DNA from: JAADHI01 sp964451325
Lineage (GTDB): Bacteria; Nitrospirota; Nitrospiria; SBBL01; JAADHI01
Direction of reading: 5' to 3'
NCBI GenBank assembly: GCA_964451325.1
Contig: CAYVHO010000007.1
Location: 51,766-115,765, forward strand
Length of the DNA stretch: 64,000 nt
Shown: piece by piece, positions 50,588 to 64,000 of the stretch
Numbering within the stretch: the stretch's first letter is position 1
How the letters are laid out: every line of letters begins with the position of its first letter
The notes under the pieces: generated by a model
Told to the model about the DNA's origin: nothing
The model's input: only the letters and a program-made list of their open reading frames with translations
The model's database searches: none
Position numbers and translations under genes: made by a program

Positions 50588-51424
50588 TCATTCGGTGCTA
50601 CTTTTTCGTAGAAAGTAAAAATGATCGGTGGGGCCTTTGCCGTGCCCAATTTTGAGGCCGTTTCGAATGGCTTCCGTGATGTAATTTTTTGCTGTGGCGA
50701 TGGCTTCTTTGAGTGTTTTCCCGAGTGCGAGCTGGGTCGCAATCGCTGAGGCATAAGTGCATCCAGTGCCGTGGGTGTGGGGCGTGTCGATAAACGCTCC
50801 TTGAAAATGTGTGATTTCTTTTCCATCAAACAGAATATCGTGACCAGGGGATTCCGCCAGATGTCCCCCTTTAACAAGCACCGCTTGGCAGCCGAGGTCT
50901 ATAATATTTTGTGCTGCGGCTTCTGCTTCTGAAATCGTTTTGATTTTTTTTCCTGTAAAGATTTCTGCTTCATGAATATTGGGTGTCAGCAGTTTGCATA
51001 AGGGGATGAGGTCTTTTTTTAAGATTTCTAAGGCGTCGTTGTCTAAAAGGAGCGACTGATCTTTTGAATGCATTACGGGATCAATGACGAGATTCGGGAG
51101 CGCTGCTTTTTTTAGAAGCGCCGCGACGCACTTTACAATTTTTTGAGAAGAAAGCATGCCTGTTTTGACGGCGGAGATTTGAAAATCTTCAAGGAGGTTT
51201 TGCATCTGTGCTTCAATGACATGAATGGGGAGTGCGTAGCTGGACTGAAATGTGAGGCTGTTTTGGGCGGTCACGGTCGTAATGACAGATAAGGCAAATG
51301 CTCCATTTGCTTGAATACTTTTAATATCTCCCTGAATTCCTGCGCCACCACTGGGGTCGCTCCCCGCAATACTCAGCACGAGAGGGATCGTTTTTGAAAT
51401 AGGATTGTCAGGCAATGGCTTCAT
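50588..51424 (-). CDS. thiD: Hydroxymethylpyrimidine/phosphomethylpyrimidine kinase
   Basis: ThiD phosphorylates HMP and HMP-P in thiamine synthesis. The 278-residue ribokinase-fold protein has VLSIAGSDPSGGAGIQGDIKSIQANGAFALSVITTVTAQNS at the start, VIDPVMHSKDQSLL, and the anion-hole motif THGTGCTYASAIATQLALG near the C-terminus. Size is normal. No TPP riboswitch is evident in the 195 bases upstream, shared with gcvH. Confidence 0.94.
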   Translation of the reverse strand: MKPLPDNPISKTIPLVLSIAGSDPSGGAGIQGDIKSIQANGAFALSVITTVTAQNSLTFQSSYALPIHVIEAQMQNLLEDFQISAVKTGMLSSQKIVKCVAALLKKAALPNLVIDPVMHSKDQSLLLDNDALEILKKDLIPLCKLLTPNIHEAEIFTGKKIKTISEAEAAAQNIIDLGCQAVLVKGGHLAESPGHDILFDGKEITHFQGAFIDTPHTHGTGCTYASAIATQLALGKTLKEAIATAKNYITEAIRNGLKIGHGKGPTDHFYFLRKSSTE

Positions 51425-51619
51425 TCTTTATGGTTTTAACCGCTGGGCTTTGTCAGGGTCAATAAAAAACAGAATTGATGGGTATTTTAGGCGTTTTCTT
51501 TTGACTGAGTCCTTGCTTGAAAAAAAATATGATTTAAGCTATATCTATCGCCCTAAAGTCTGGGGTGATTGAGGTGCTCAGGATTGTCCTAATCTTTCAA
51601 CCAAAAATGAGGGTGTTGC

Positions 51620-52006
51620 ATGATCTCTAAGGATCTCCGTTATCATAAAGAACATGAGTGGATTCGCATCACGGGTACACAAGCCACGGTGGGTATTTCA
51701 GATTTTGCCCAGGATGCGCTGGGGGATATCGTGTATCTGGAGATTCCAGAGCTTGGACGTGTAATGAAGCGTGGCGAGGAAATTACGGAAATTGAGTCTA
51801 CCAAGACGACGTCGATGTTGTATGCCCCTGTGGGAGGCAAGCTTGTTGCCGTTAATGCTGATTTGGAGGCTCAACCCGAATTAATAAATGAGGATGTGTA
51901 TGGAAAAGGCTGGGTCGTCGTTATTGAAATGGATGATCCCAGTGAGCTTAATCAACTCATGACGGGGGATGAATATGAAACATTTCTTGAGAATGAAGCA
52001 CATTGA
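51620..52006 (+). CDS. gcvH: Glycine cleavage system H protein
   Basis: The 128-residue lipoyl carrier shows LRYHKEHEWIRITGTQATVGISDFAQDALGDIVYLEIPELG, the lipoyl site IESTKTTSMLYAPVGGKL (Lys about 65) and the family end. It shuttles the aminomethyl group between the P, T and L proteins; gcvP, gcvT and gcvL are not in the window. Relatives called GcvH also serve lipoate assembly. Its 3' end overlaps the ComEA-like gene by 38 bases. Confidence 0.92.
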   Translation: MISKDLRYHKEHEWIRITGTQATVGISDFAQDALGDIVYLEIPELGRVMKRGEEITEIESTKTTSMLYAPVGGKLVAVNADLEAQPELINEDVYGKGWVVVIEMDDPSELNQLMTGDEYETFLENEAH

Positions 52007-52421
52007 TACAGCAGTTGTCACAAATAGAACTTCCTTTTTAAACCCACGGTTCTTCCAAAAATTATTCTTTTATTCCATTCTATTTACTTCTGTATTTTCT
52101 GCTCATTTTTTTTATGAGGGAAGACACTCCACTCAGGGACTTCAAGTTTCTGGCGTGACGATGGCTTTTGCTGCTCCAGATGCGCCTCCTTCAAAAGAAG
52201 GGGCAGGGCATCGGGCCTTGATAGATATCAACACGGCTTCTTCTGATGCACTGATCACCTTGCCTGGTATTGGCCCAAAATTGGCTGAGCTGATTTTAAA
52301 GGATAGAGAAGCCAATGGCCCTTTTCAGGATGCCAACGCTTTATTAAGGATAAAAGGTATTGGTGAAAAAAAATTAGAAAAAATTTCACCCTTACTCCGA
52401 TTTGAATCTGTCATCCCGTAG
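51969..52421 (+). CDS. ComEA-like helix-hairpin-helix DNA-binding protein
   Basis: The 150-residue protein has a hydrophobic N-terminal segment (FFQKLFFYSILFTSVFSAHFFYEG) and a C-terminal HhH domain: ALIDINTASSDALITLPGIGPKLAELILKDREANGPFQDANALLRIKGIGEKKLEKISPLL, with two G-I-G hairpins. ComEA-type proteins bind DNA in the periplasm for natural transformation, which would suit a genome with type IV pili. The start within gcvH is preceded by a GGGGG site. Confidence 0.88.
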   Translation: MNMKHFLRMKHIDTAVVTNRTSFLNPRFFQKLFFYSILFTSVFSAHFFYEGRHSTQGLQVSGVTMAFAAPDAPPSKEGAGHRALIDINTASSDALITLPGIGPKLAELILKDREANGPFQDANALLRIKGIGEKKLEKISPLLRFESVIP

Positions 52422-52520
52422 AAAGGGTTTTCCGGGGATGAATCAGGATGTTGCTGATTCATCCTGAAATTTTGTTCGCATGATATGCCCAAATGGCTTG
52501 TAAAAGATTAAGGCGTCACG

Positions 52521-53738
52521 ATGCTTCCGCTAGAAGAGACCGCGCTTCCCGAAGTTGAAGCGGCATTTGAGCGTATCTCGCGAGGGACGGTGGAGATCCT
52601 CCAGGCCCAGGGTTTACGTGAAAAGCTAAAAAAATCTTATCTTGAAAAAAAACCGCTTCGCATCAAGGTGGGCATTGACCCCACGGCGCCAAAGCTTCAT
52701 CTAGGCCACTTGGTCTTGTTACAGAAGATGAAGCAGTTTCAGGACTTGGGCCATGAGATCCTTTTTCTGATTGGGGATTTTACCGGCATGATTGGCGATC
52801 CAACAGGACGCTCTGAAGTGCGAAAGCCCTTGACCCGTGAACTTGTTCTGGAAAATGCAGAGACTTATAAAAATCAGATTTTTGAAGTCCTTGATGCAAA
52901 ACGGACGACCATCCGATTTAATAGCGAATGGATGGATGTGATGTCGTCCCAGGAAATGGTGCGATTGGCATCCCATTATACCGTAGCGCGTTTACTTGAG
53001 CGGGACGATTTTCAAAAAAGGTATGCGGCATCTCAAGCCATTGCCGTACATGAATTTCTCTATCCCTTGATCCAGGGTTACGACTCTGTGGCGCTGAATG
53101 CCGATATTGAATTGGGCGGGACAGATCAGAAATTTAACTTGCTTGTTGGCCGGTCGCTGCAAAAGATTTATGGACAGGCGCAGCAAGTGGTGATTACCAT
53201 GCCTTTACTCGAAGGCACCGACGGTGTGCGAAAGATGAGTAAAAGTTTTGGAAACGATATTGCCTTAGAAGACCCGCCTTTTGAGATGTTTGGAAAAATC
53301 ATGTCGATTCGTGACGAACTGATGTATCGGTATTATGAGCTTTTGACGGATCGTGATCTGTCCGTACTCAAGGAAATGCATCCCATGACTGCGAAACTTG
53401 AACTTGCTTTTAACTTGGTTGCACGTTTTCATGGAGATGATGCGGCCCAAGGGGCGCGTGATCGTTTTGACACAACCGTTGGAAGAAAGTTTGAAACCAG
53501 CAGCATCCTTGAAATTATGCTTGAGGAAGATTCCCTTAAACTCGTGGATTTGATTTATGACCAGGGTTGGGCGAAAAGTAAAGGTGCTGCACGTCGGCTG
53601 ATTGAGCAAGGTGCTGTTGCTTTGAATCAGGTTAAAATGCTTGACTCAAGCTACGTCTTAGTCCTGCCTAAAGCAGGAGCACGTCAGGAAATTAAGGTTG
53701 GAAAAAAAAATCGTTATTATCTTGTTAAAAAGCGTTGA
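52521..53738 (+). CDS. tyrS: Tyrosyl-tRNA synthetase
   Basis: The 405-residue class I synthetase has the HIGH-type motif PKLHLGHLV (about residues 57-65), VNADIELGGTDQ-like substrate motif ALNADIELGGTDQKFNLLVGR, KMSKS at about 238 and a C-terminal S4 domain (KSKGAARRLIEQGAVALNQVKM). The form with HLGH is the TyrZ-like type. Its stop codon overlaps the -35 box of the rRNA promoter. Confidence 0.95.
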   Translation: MLPLEETALPEVEAAFERISRGTVEILQAQGLREKLKKSYLEKKPLRIKVGIDPTAPKLHLGHLVLLQKMKQFQDLGHEILFLIGDFTGMIGDPTGRSEVRKPLTRELVLENAETYKNQIFEVLDAKRTTIRFNSEWMDVMSSQEMVRLASHYTVARLLERDDFQKRYAASQAIAVHEFLYPLIQGYDSVALNADIELGGTDQKFNLLVGRSLQKIYGQAQQVVITMPLLEGTDGVRKMSKSFGNDIALEDPPFEMFGKIMSIRDELMYRYYELLTDRDLSVLKEMHPMTAKLELAFNLVARFHGDDAAQGARDRFDTTVGRKFETSSILEIMLEEDSLKLVDLIYDQGWAKSKGAARRLIEQGAVALNQVKMLDSSYVLVLPKAGARQEIKVGKKNRYYLVKKR

Positions 53739-53764
53739 CATCTGATTCTTAGGGGTGCTATAAC
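53735..53764 (+). promoter_or_regulatory. rRNA operon promoter
   Basis: TTGACA (53735-53740) and TATAAC (53759-53764) are separated by 18 bases. The -35 box overlaps the tyrS stop codon (53736-53738). About 190 bases of leader precede 16S. Confidence 0.75.
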
Positions 53765-53957
53765 ATCGCTTCACTCAACGGCGCTTTCATGAAGTAAGGG
53801 TTGCGCTTGAGTGGTTTTTTTTTGAAATAACCTCGTAGAAGTTGGTGAAGCTATACGAGGAATGTGGGTCTTGATCTTTGAAAACTAAATAGTGTGTATT
53901 GATATATAGTGAGTCAATAAACAAATAAGTAACACTTTGAAAAAGGTTCAAACACCT

Positions 53958-55527
<1,570 letters not shown>

Positions 55528-55683
55528 CAATTAGGGCTTATGTCCTACACCTTAGATCGACTCATCTATATTCAATACACCTATTTAGTTTTGAATGATT
55601 GAGGCTCTGTAGGCCCATTATTCTTGGGGGTTTTTTTTATCTATTCCTGAGATTTGTTTGGCGGCCAGATTAGGCTGATGAAT

Positions 55684-55760
<77 letters not shown>

Positions 55761-55800
55761 TCAGATTGTGTCTTACTTTGATTTAAGGTTGTTTTGACCC

Positions 55801-55876
55801 GGGGCTGTAGCTCAGTTGGGAGAGCACCTGCCTTGCACGCAGGGGGTCGCCCGTTCGATCCGGGTCAGCTCCACCA
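55801..55876 (+). tRNA. tRNA-Ala (anticodon TGC)
   Basis: A complete cloverleaf: acceptor GGGGCTG/CAGCTCC, D-arm AGCTCAGTTGGGAGAGC, anticodon TGC and T-arm. CCA is encoded. Second tRNA of the rRNA spacer. Confidence 0.97.
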
Positions 55877-55998
55877 ATGTTTTTTTTGAGGTCTCGCAAA
55901 TGGCGGGATTTTTGTTCTTTGACAATTGAATATGAGCATTTAACAAGCAAACAACAAGCCTGAATATCTTAAGACCAAATGTGTCAGAAGCAGATAAT

Positions 55999-59010
<3,012 letters not shown>

Positions 59011-59099
59011 CATTATTTGCTTCTGGCAGATTTGGTCTTGATTTGTTTGTTAAATAGGACATAATTATTTTTATCTATTATGTCTAATGCTTATAGAAT

Positions 59100-59217
<118 letters not shown>

Positions 59218-59223
59218 TAAATA

Positions 59224-59263
59224 AAAAAACCTGGTTCATTTTTGATGAATCAGGTTTTTTTTT
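59224..59263 (+). terminator. Intrinsic terminator of the rRNA operon
   Basis: AAACCTGGTTCAT pairs with ATGAATCAGGTTT (one mismatch by G-T) around TTTTG, followed by a run of T. It closes the operon before the convergent tsaC gene. Confidence 0.85.
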
Positions 59264-59299
59264 GCAAAAAATCTCTCTCTTATTCTTTCCCAGCCTTCT

Positions 59300-59929
59300 T
59301 TAGAGAAATTTTTTTATTTGTTTCTGAGAAATTATTCCTTTCCTGAGAATTTCAGGCGGCATAAGGGTCGTATCCAGAAGGGTTGAAGGAAGTCTGTTGC
59401 AGTGTCCGGCATCTAAGATGAGGTCTAAACTATCTCCGATGCTTTCTGCTATCTCCGCTGCGGTTTGAGCCGTGGCGCTTCCTGATTGATTGGCACTTGT
59501 GGCAGTGATGGGAAACCCCACTTTTTCAATAAGACGGATGGGGACTTGAGCCTTTGGATAGCGAATGCCGATGTTTTGATGTGTTCCGCTTAATTGATCA
59601 GGAAGATGCTGTTTTTTTTTAAATATCAAGGTCAGCGGACCCGGCCAGAATGCCTTCATCATGGATTTTGAAAAAGGAGAAAGGTCTTCGGTGAGGCTTT
59701 CTAACATTGCAATACTGGAGACTAAAAGGATAATACCTTTGTCTGTATTGCGTCCCTTAATTTCAAAAAGGCGAGCGATAGCCTGTGTGTCAAAAGGGTT
59801 GACCGCGAGTCCATAACAGGTATCGCTTGGAAAAGCGACCACTCCTCCCTTTTTGATGATTTTAGCTGTTTCTAGAATGAGGTCTGGATCTGGCTTATTG
59901 GGATCAATTGTTCTGATTTTTTTTTTCAT
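59300..59929 (-). CDS. tsaC: Threonylcarbamoyl-AMP synthase (TsaC/Sua5/YrdC)
   Basis: The 209-residue protein makes threonylcarbamoyl-AMP for the t6A modification of tRNAs. It has KKGGVVAFPSDTCYGLAVNPFDTQAIARLFEIKGRNTDKGIILLV, the YrdC ATP/Thr-binding start, the LTLIFKKKQHLPDQL strand and the IRYPKAQVPIRLIEKVGFPITATSANQSGSATAQT motif. It ends near the rRNA terminator. The short form without a C-terminal Sua5 domain is expected at this length. Confidence 0.93.
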   Translation of the reverse strand: MKKKIRTIDPNKPDPDLILETAKIIKKGGVVAFPSDTCYGLAVNPFDTQAIARLFEIKGRNTDKGIILLVSSIAMLESLTEDLSPFSKSMMKAFWPGPLTLIFKKKQHLPDQLSGTHQNIGIRYPKAQVPIRLIEKVGFPITATSANQSGSATAQTAAEIAESIGDSLDLILDAGHCNRLPSTLLDTTLMPPEILRKGIISQKQIKKFL

Positions 59930-59960
59930 GAGTCAGAAATAAAAGAACGACAGTGAACCT

Positions 59961-61220
59961 CTAAGTTTCAGTGGATGTTGTCATCCCGATATCGCTGCGG
60001 TAGTGTATTTTCTCAAAGGAAATTTCTTTAATCGACTCATAAACCTGTCTCCGTGCCTTGGGTAAATTGTCATCAACGGCTGTGACCCCGAGTACACGAC
60101 CGCCTGCAGTGAGCCATTCTCCCTCTTCTAAAGTCGTGCCTGCATGAAAGACTGTAACACTCGCAGGAAACACCCCATTCAGTCCTGATATGGGTTTTCT
60201 TTTTTGATAAACCCCAGGGTACCCACCGGAAGTCAAAACGAGACAGATCGAAGCATGCATTTTCCATTCAATATTCACTTGATCGAGTTGTCCATCAATG
60301 GCAGCCTCCATGACTTCAAGCCAGTCTGTTTTTAGACGTGGAAGGATGGCTTGCGCTTCGGGGTCGCCCCATCGTGCATTAAATTCCAGGACGTAGAGGC
60401 CTTTTTTTGTCAACATAATGCCCGCATAAAGTATCCCCGTATAGGCACAGCCTTCTTTTGTCATCGCTCGAAGTGTGGGGTAGATGACTTTTGACATAAT
60501 TTCCGCTTCGAGCTTGGGTGTCAGTAATGGGGAAGGCGAAAAAGCACCCATGCCACCCGTATTGGGCCCACGATTTCCGTCAAAAACCCTTTTATGATCC
60601 TGTGCGGAACCGACCGGAAGCGCATTCTTCCCATCCGTTACGGCAAAGAAAGAAAGTTCTATGCCTTCCAGATATTCTTCAATAAGAACCTTGTCTGCCG
60701 CAGTTCCCATTTTTTTGAAGCCATCAAGACCCGCAATCGCTTCTGCTTGATTTTGGGCAATGACCACGCCTTTTCCTGCGGCGAGCCCGTCTACTTTTAG
60801 CACGATGGGCATCTCCATTGAGGCAATACGTGCATAAGCGTCTTTGTGAGAAACAACCTCGGATTTTGCTGTAGGAATGCCATATTTATCCATCAATGAC
60901 TTTGAAAAAACCTTACTGGTTTCAAGGGCTGCTGCGGCCTGTGTCGGGCCAAAGATACGCATGCCCTTTTTTCGAAAGCGATCAACAATTTTAAGCGAGA
61001 GCGGAAGTTCCGGGCCCACAACCGTCAAATCAATCGCGCGAATTTTTGCGAAGGAAACGAGGCGATCAATATCATCTACGGGAATTTGGATTAATTCGGC
61101 AATTGAGGCCATCCCCGGATTTCCCGGTGCGCAGAAAAGTTGTGTGACCTTCGGACTCTGGGCGATTTTCCAAACCAGTGCGTGTTCCCGTCCGCCTCCT
61201 CCGATGACCAAAACTTTCAT
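59961..61220 (-). CDS. purD: Phosphoribosylamine-glycine ligase
   Basis: The 419-residue ATP-grasp enzyme makes GAR in purine synthesis. It starts KVLVIGGGGREHALVWKIAQSPKVTQLFCAPGNPG, has PIVLKVDGLAAGKGVVIAQNQAEA and the metal-binding YVLEFNARWGDPEAQAILPRL. The order purH-purD on the minus strand with 54 bases between them is a common pairing. Confidence 0.96.
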   Translation of the reverse strand: MKVLVIGGGGREHALVWKIAQSPKVTQLFCAPGNPGMASIAELIQIPVDDIDRLVSFAKIRAIDLTVVGPELPLSLKIVDRFRKKGMRIFGPTQAAAALETSKVFSKSLMDKYGIPTAKSEVVSHKDAYARIASMEMPIVLKVDGLAAGKGVVIAQNQAEAIAGLDGFKKMGTAADKVLIEEYLEGIELSFFAVTDGKNALPVGSAQDHKRVFDGNRGPNTGGMGAFSPSPLLTPKLEAEIMSKVIYPTLRAMTKEGCAYTGILYAGIMLTKKGLYVLEFNARWGDPEAQAILPRLKTDWLEVMEAAIDGQLDQVNIEWKMHASICLVLTSGGYPGVYQKRKPISGLNGVFPASVTVFHAGTTLEEGEWLTAGGRVLGVTAVDDNLPKARRQVYESIKEISFEKIHYRSDIGMTTSTET

Positions 61221-61274
61221 GAATTTTCCCTTTTTGTCTAAATTGAGGTTTTAGTGCCGTATGAAAATACGGGG

Positions 61275-62828
61275 TTAGTGTTTAAAGTGACGCATGCCCG
61301 TGAGGACCATCGCCATATCCAAAGCGTTGACCGCATCTATAATTTCATTGTCTCGAATAGAACCACCCGGCTGAATCACCGCCGTAATCCCTGCGGCTTT
61401 TGCGGCATCAATGCCATCACGAAAAGGAAAAAAGGCATCCGAGGCCATGACACAGTTTGAAAGCGACATCTGGGCTTTCATTGTTGCTAATTTAACGGAA
61501 TCCACACGGCTCATTTGACCGGCACCGATGCCAATGGTCTGTCCGGGTTTTGCAAAAATAATGGCATTTGATTTGACCGATTTACAAACCCGCCAGGCAA
61601 ACAGCATGGCGGCCATTTCTGCTTCGTTGGGCGGACGTTTGCTCACAACCTCAAGTTCTCCGATCTCGGAAATAATCTTTGTATCGTGATCCTGAATGAG
61701 CAGACCGCCTGTGATGGGACGTAAATCCAGACGATCCGCTTCCGTTTCACCCATTTTTGTGTCGGGAGATGTCATAATGCGCAGGTTCTTTTTTGTCTTA
61801 AAAATTGCCATGGCGGCGTCATCAATGGCGGGCGCGATCACGACTTCCATAAAAGTAGAAGTGATTTCTTCCGCTGTGGCGACATCAACGGGACGATTAA
61901 AGGCCGCCACACCGCCAAAAGCGGATGTGGGGTCACAGGCTCTGGCTTTGCGATAGGCTTCGGCAAGATGATCATCTGTTGCTACACCACAGGGATTGTT
62001 ATGTTTTACAACGACGGCGGCACATTCTTTAAAGCCCCGAACCAGTTCAAAGGCCGCGTCCATGTCCAAAAAGTTATTGTAGGACATTTCCTTGCCCCAA
62101 CGCTGATGGAGTGATGTGCCAGCTTGTGCGGGCGCGCGGTAAAAGGCAGCTTCCTGATGGGGGTTTTCGCCGTAGCGCAGGGTCTGTACTTTTTCAAATT
62201 GCAGGCTCAATAAATCGGGCAGCTTTTCCAGTGTATCCCCCAGGCCATTGAGGTAAGTAAAAATGGCCTGATCATAACCTGAAGTTGTAAAAAAGACTTT
62301 TTTTGCGAGCTCAAGACGACGCGTTTCTGAGATTGCCCCGTCTTGTTTTTTGATCTCATTCAGAATAGGCATATAATCAGCGGGATCAACAACGACCGCA
62401 ACATCTTTATAGTTTTTTGCAGCGGAGCGCAGCATGGTGGGCCCACCAATATCAATTTGTTCAATAGCTTCCGCTAAGCTGACATCGGGTTTGGCGATGG
62501 TTTCCTGAAAAGGGTAGAGATTGACAACAACAAGATCAATGGGGCCGATCTTGTGTTCCGCCATTTGGGCCTGATGTTCTGGATCGTCTCGTTTGCCAAG
62601 GATGCCGCCGTGAATTAGCGGATGCAGGGTTTTGACGCGTCCACCCAACATTTCAGGAAAACCCGTGTAGTCGGAGACTTCCTGAACCTTTACCCCATTT
62701 TCTGAAAGCAGACGATAAGTGCCGCCCGTTGAAAGCAAAGCGACCCCCAATGCCTCAAGGCCCTTTGCAAAATCGACAATGCCTTCTTTGTGATATGTAC
62801 TTAAAATTGCTCTTTTGATCTGTGCCAT
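61275..62828 (-). CDS. purH: Bifunctional AICAR transformylase / IMP cyclohydrolase
   Basis: The last two steps of IMP synthesis are done by this 517-residue protein. The N-terminal IMP cyclohydrolase begins KRAILSTYHKEGIVDFAKGLEALGVALLSTGGTYRLL, and the C-terminal transformylase has VVVKHNNPCGVA (Lys-His catalytic pair near residue 273) and AFFPFRDGIDAAKAAGITAVIQPGGSIRDNEII. Length and domain order are standard. It precedes purD in one transcript. Confidence 0.96.
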   Translation of the reverse strand: MAQIKRAILSTYHKEGIVDFAKGLEALGVALLSTGGTYRLLSENGVKVQEVSDYTGFPEMLGGRVKTLHPLIHGGILGKRDDPEHQAQMAEHKIGPIDLVVVNLYPFQETIAKPDVSLAEAIEQIDIGGPTMLRSAAKNYKDVAVVVDPADYMPILNEIKKQDGAISETRRLELAKKVFFTTSGYDQAIFTYLNGLGDTLEKLPDLLSLQFEKVQTLRYGENPHQEAAFYRAPAQAGTSLHQRWGKEMSYNNFLDMDAAFELVRGFKECAAVVVKHNNPCGVATDDHLAEAYRKARACDPTSAFGGVAAFNRPVDVATAEEITSTFMEVVIAPAIDDAAMAIFKTKKNLRIMTSPDTKMGETEADRLDLRPITGGLLIQDHDTKIISEIGELEVVSKRPPNEAEMAAMLFAWRVCKSVKSNAIIFAKPGQTIGIGAGQMSRVDSVKLATMKAQMSLSNCVMASDAFFPFRDGIDAAKAAGITAVIQPGGSIRDNEIIDAVNALDMAMVLTGMRHFKH

Positions 62829-62928
62829 TACGCCTCCGAAAAATACTGCTTTAAGTTGGCTGGAGTATATGGAAAAATAGCCATGACTTCAAGAGATAAG
62901 CGTGGGATCAGCCTCTTTTTTAAAGGCT

Positions 62929-63918
62929 TCAAAAGTAGATGTTCCATGCCATTTTCACCTCTGAACGATCAGAGCCCATTATTTTTTCTCTCAAGACATG
63001 GGCTGAGATACTGCTATTTTTGCTCATTGTAAAACTTTGAGCCACTTCGGCCCTTAAAATAGGATAGGGCTCTCCTAAAAGTGGCCTGATGTTCCTCAGC
63101 GAGCAGTGGATTTTCCACCAGGCTGTGAGTGATGTGAGGATTCCGGTCGATGCGCCTGCACCCAATATGACGTTATCGTCAAATGATCGGCTTGCGTTGA
63201 GTTCTATTTCGGCTAAAAGATAGACAAGCGCAGGACCGATTGACACAACGCGTCCTGCACCAAGGCTGAAGTCTGTGATCAGGCGCTTTTTCCCACTCGC
63301 TAGGATTTTCTGTGTGACCCCCAGGCTTGTTTTCCAGGCGAGGGGCTTAAAAAACATATCCCGCGGTGCGAGTGATGCGATCTCAAAAATGCGGAGGCTG
63401 TATAAGTTGAAACGGCGATCTTGTCTCTCGTAACGTATGATCGTGTTCATGAAGTTGATTTGCGTCTCTTTGATGTATCCGGCGTCATGATCGAGGAAGT
63501 CATGGTAGCCCAGACGCAAGCTGATTTCTGAAAAACAGGTGTCCGTGCGGCATCCGCTCCCAAATCCGATTCGACCGGGTAGATGACCCTGATCTGGGCG
63601 AACCGGTGAGGGCTTTTCAATCAGATGTTCCACCGGAGGATTGATCCCGCTTCTTGCCTGAGACATCGTCTGAAATCGCTTCAGATATGCGTCGCGGCCG
63701 ACGATCCGACCTATGGCCAAATAGTGAAGATAGGCTGAGGCAAGGTCGAGTGTCCGAGGCCATTCATCCTGCCGTATCTTGTTCTTTCCCGCAAAAGCAT
63801 TCACATTTTTTGTTCCCGAAGCAAGATCATAAGCCCGTCGCTGTGCTTTTGAGGATAAGTCTGAGGCGATCTGACGGATACGGCTTACATGGGATGGCCG
63901 ATAGTGCACCTCCGTCAC
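62929..63918 (-). CDS. DUF4105-type (Lnb) protein, C-terminal part, N-terminus lost
   Basis: The 329 residues from the GTG at 63918 match the C-terminal region of DUF4105/Lnb-type periplasmic proteins: VHYRPSHVSRIRQIASDLSSKAQRRAYDLASG, then a domain of short beta strands with ARSGI near residue 90. The frame upstream reads a few more residues (KAGIVTE preceded by FQQAPIRDVV) and hits a stop at 63964-63966. The signal peptide and the N-terminal catalytic domain with LNCH are absent. The break lies 35 bases from the window end and could be a rearrangement, a frameshift or an assembly edge. Confidence 0.6.
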   Translation of the reverse strand: MTEVHYRPSHVSRIRQIASDLSSKAQRRAYDLASGTKNVNAFAGKNKIRQDEWPRTLDLASAYLHYLAIGRIVGRDAYLKRFQTMSQARSGINPPVEHLIEKPSPVRPDQGHLPGRIGFGSGCRTDTCFSEISLRLGYHDFLDHDAGYIKETQINFMNTIIRYERQDRRFNLYSLRIFEIASLAPRDMFFKPLAWKTSLGVTQKILASGKKRLITDFSLGAGRVVSIGPALVYLLAEIELNASRSFDDNVILGAGASTGILTSLTAWWKIHCSLRNIRPLLGEPYPILRAEVAQSFTMSKNSSISAHVLREKIMGSDRSEVKMAWNIYF

Positions 63919-64000
63919 GATCCCGGCCTTAACGACATCTCTAATTGGGGCTTGCTGAAAGAGTCATAAGTTAATGATTTTAAAAAGGTTTATTCTGTAG

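Noticed and set aside
51425..51619. A glycine or TPP riboswitch upstream of gcvH or thiD
   Set aside because: The region has none of the conserved riboswitch cores I know, on either strand.

Overview
This window is chromosomal DNA of a Gram-negative bacterium. It carries lipopolysaccharide core genes (kdkA and a heptosyltransferase), an outer-membrane FadL porin, type IV pilus minor pilins with PilY1, a PBP1B-type peptidoglycan synthase, and a complete 16S-tRNA-Ile-tRNA-Ala-23S-5S operon. The ilvBNC-psd-pssA-leuA-leuB-asd run, the sigma-54 style promoters, the c-type cytochromes and a very large multicopper oxidase resemble deltaproteobacterial, Nitrospirota or NC10-like lineages. I cannot fix the phylum without a 16S search.

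Layout. 1-4.4 kb is an accessory edge: a partial OLD-like ATPase, a ParE/RelE-type toxin-antitoxin pair, an IS21-like remnant, a TacAT-type (DUF1778/GNAT) pair, two decayed IS3-family transposase ends and a broken alpha/beta hydrolase. 4.5-9.8 kb holds a 5-oxoprolinase (minus strand), ruvB and mogA. 9.8-20.4 kb is the most distinctive part: a small cytochrome c, a membrane cytochrome, a PAS-type sigma-54 activator, a 1645-residue MofA/OmpB-like multicopper oxidase behind a consensus -24/-12 promoter, a frameshifted cupredoxin-like protein, a CopD-like membrane protein and a hemerythrin. A piece containing the 3' end of mogA and the following regulatory DNA has been duplicated and now lies in front of the oxidase. 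20.5-26.1 kb has envelope and recycling genes (kdkA, heptosyltransferase, murU, amgK), DUF3386, an ArsC-like protein and tRNA-Gly. 26.3-37.9 kb has uspA, an RsuA/RluB pseudouridine synthase, fadL, and the branched-chain amino acid, phospholipid and aspartate-semialdehyde genes, closely spaced on the plus strand. 38.1-46.1 kb is the pilus cluster behind a second consensus sigma-54 promoter. 46.2-53.7 kb has PBP1B, a Leu/Ile/Val-type binding lipoprotein, a bacterial histone of the Bdellovibrio Bd0055 type, thiD, gcvH, a ComEA-like protein and tyrS. 53.7-59.3 kb is the rRNA operon. 59.3-63.9 kb (minus strand) has tsaC, purD, purH and the C-terminal part of a DUF4105-type protein.

How the parts fit. 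The best candidate for an undescribed system is the 9.8-20.4 kb cluster. I infer an envelope metal-oxidation or electron-transfer module in which a sigma-54 activator with a cysteine-rich PAS domain controls the cytochromes and the giant oxidase through a conserved TGTC-N10-GACA dyad present in both copies of the duplicated regulatory DNA. The pilus cluster, whose PilY1 has an unusual histidine-rich insert, also has a sigma-54 promoter and may act at the same cell surface. The substrate (manganese, iron or copper) cannot be read from sequence.
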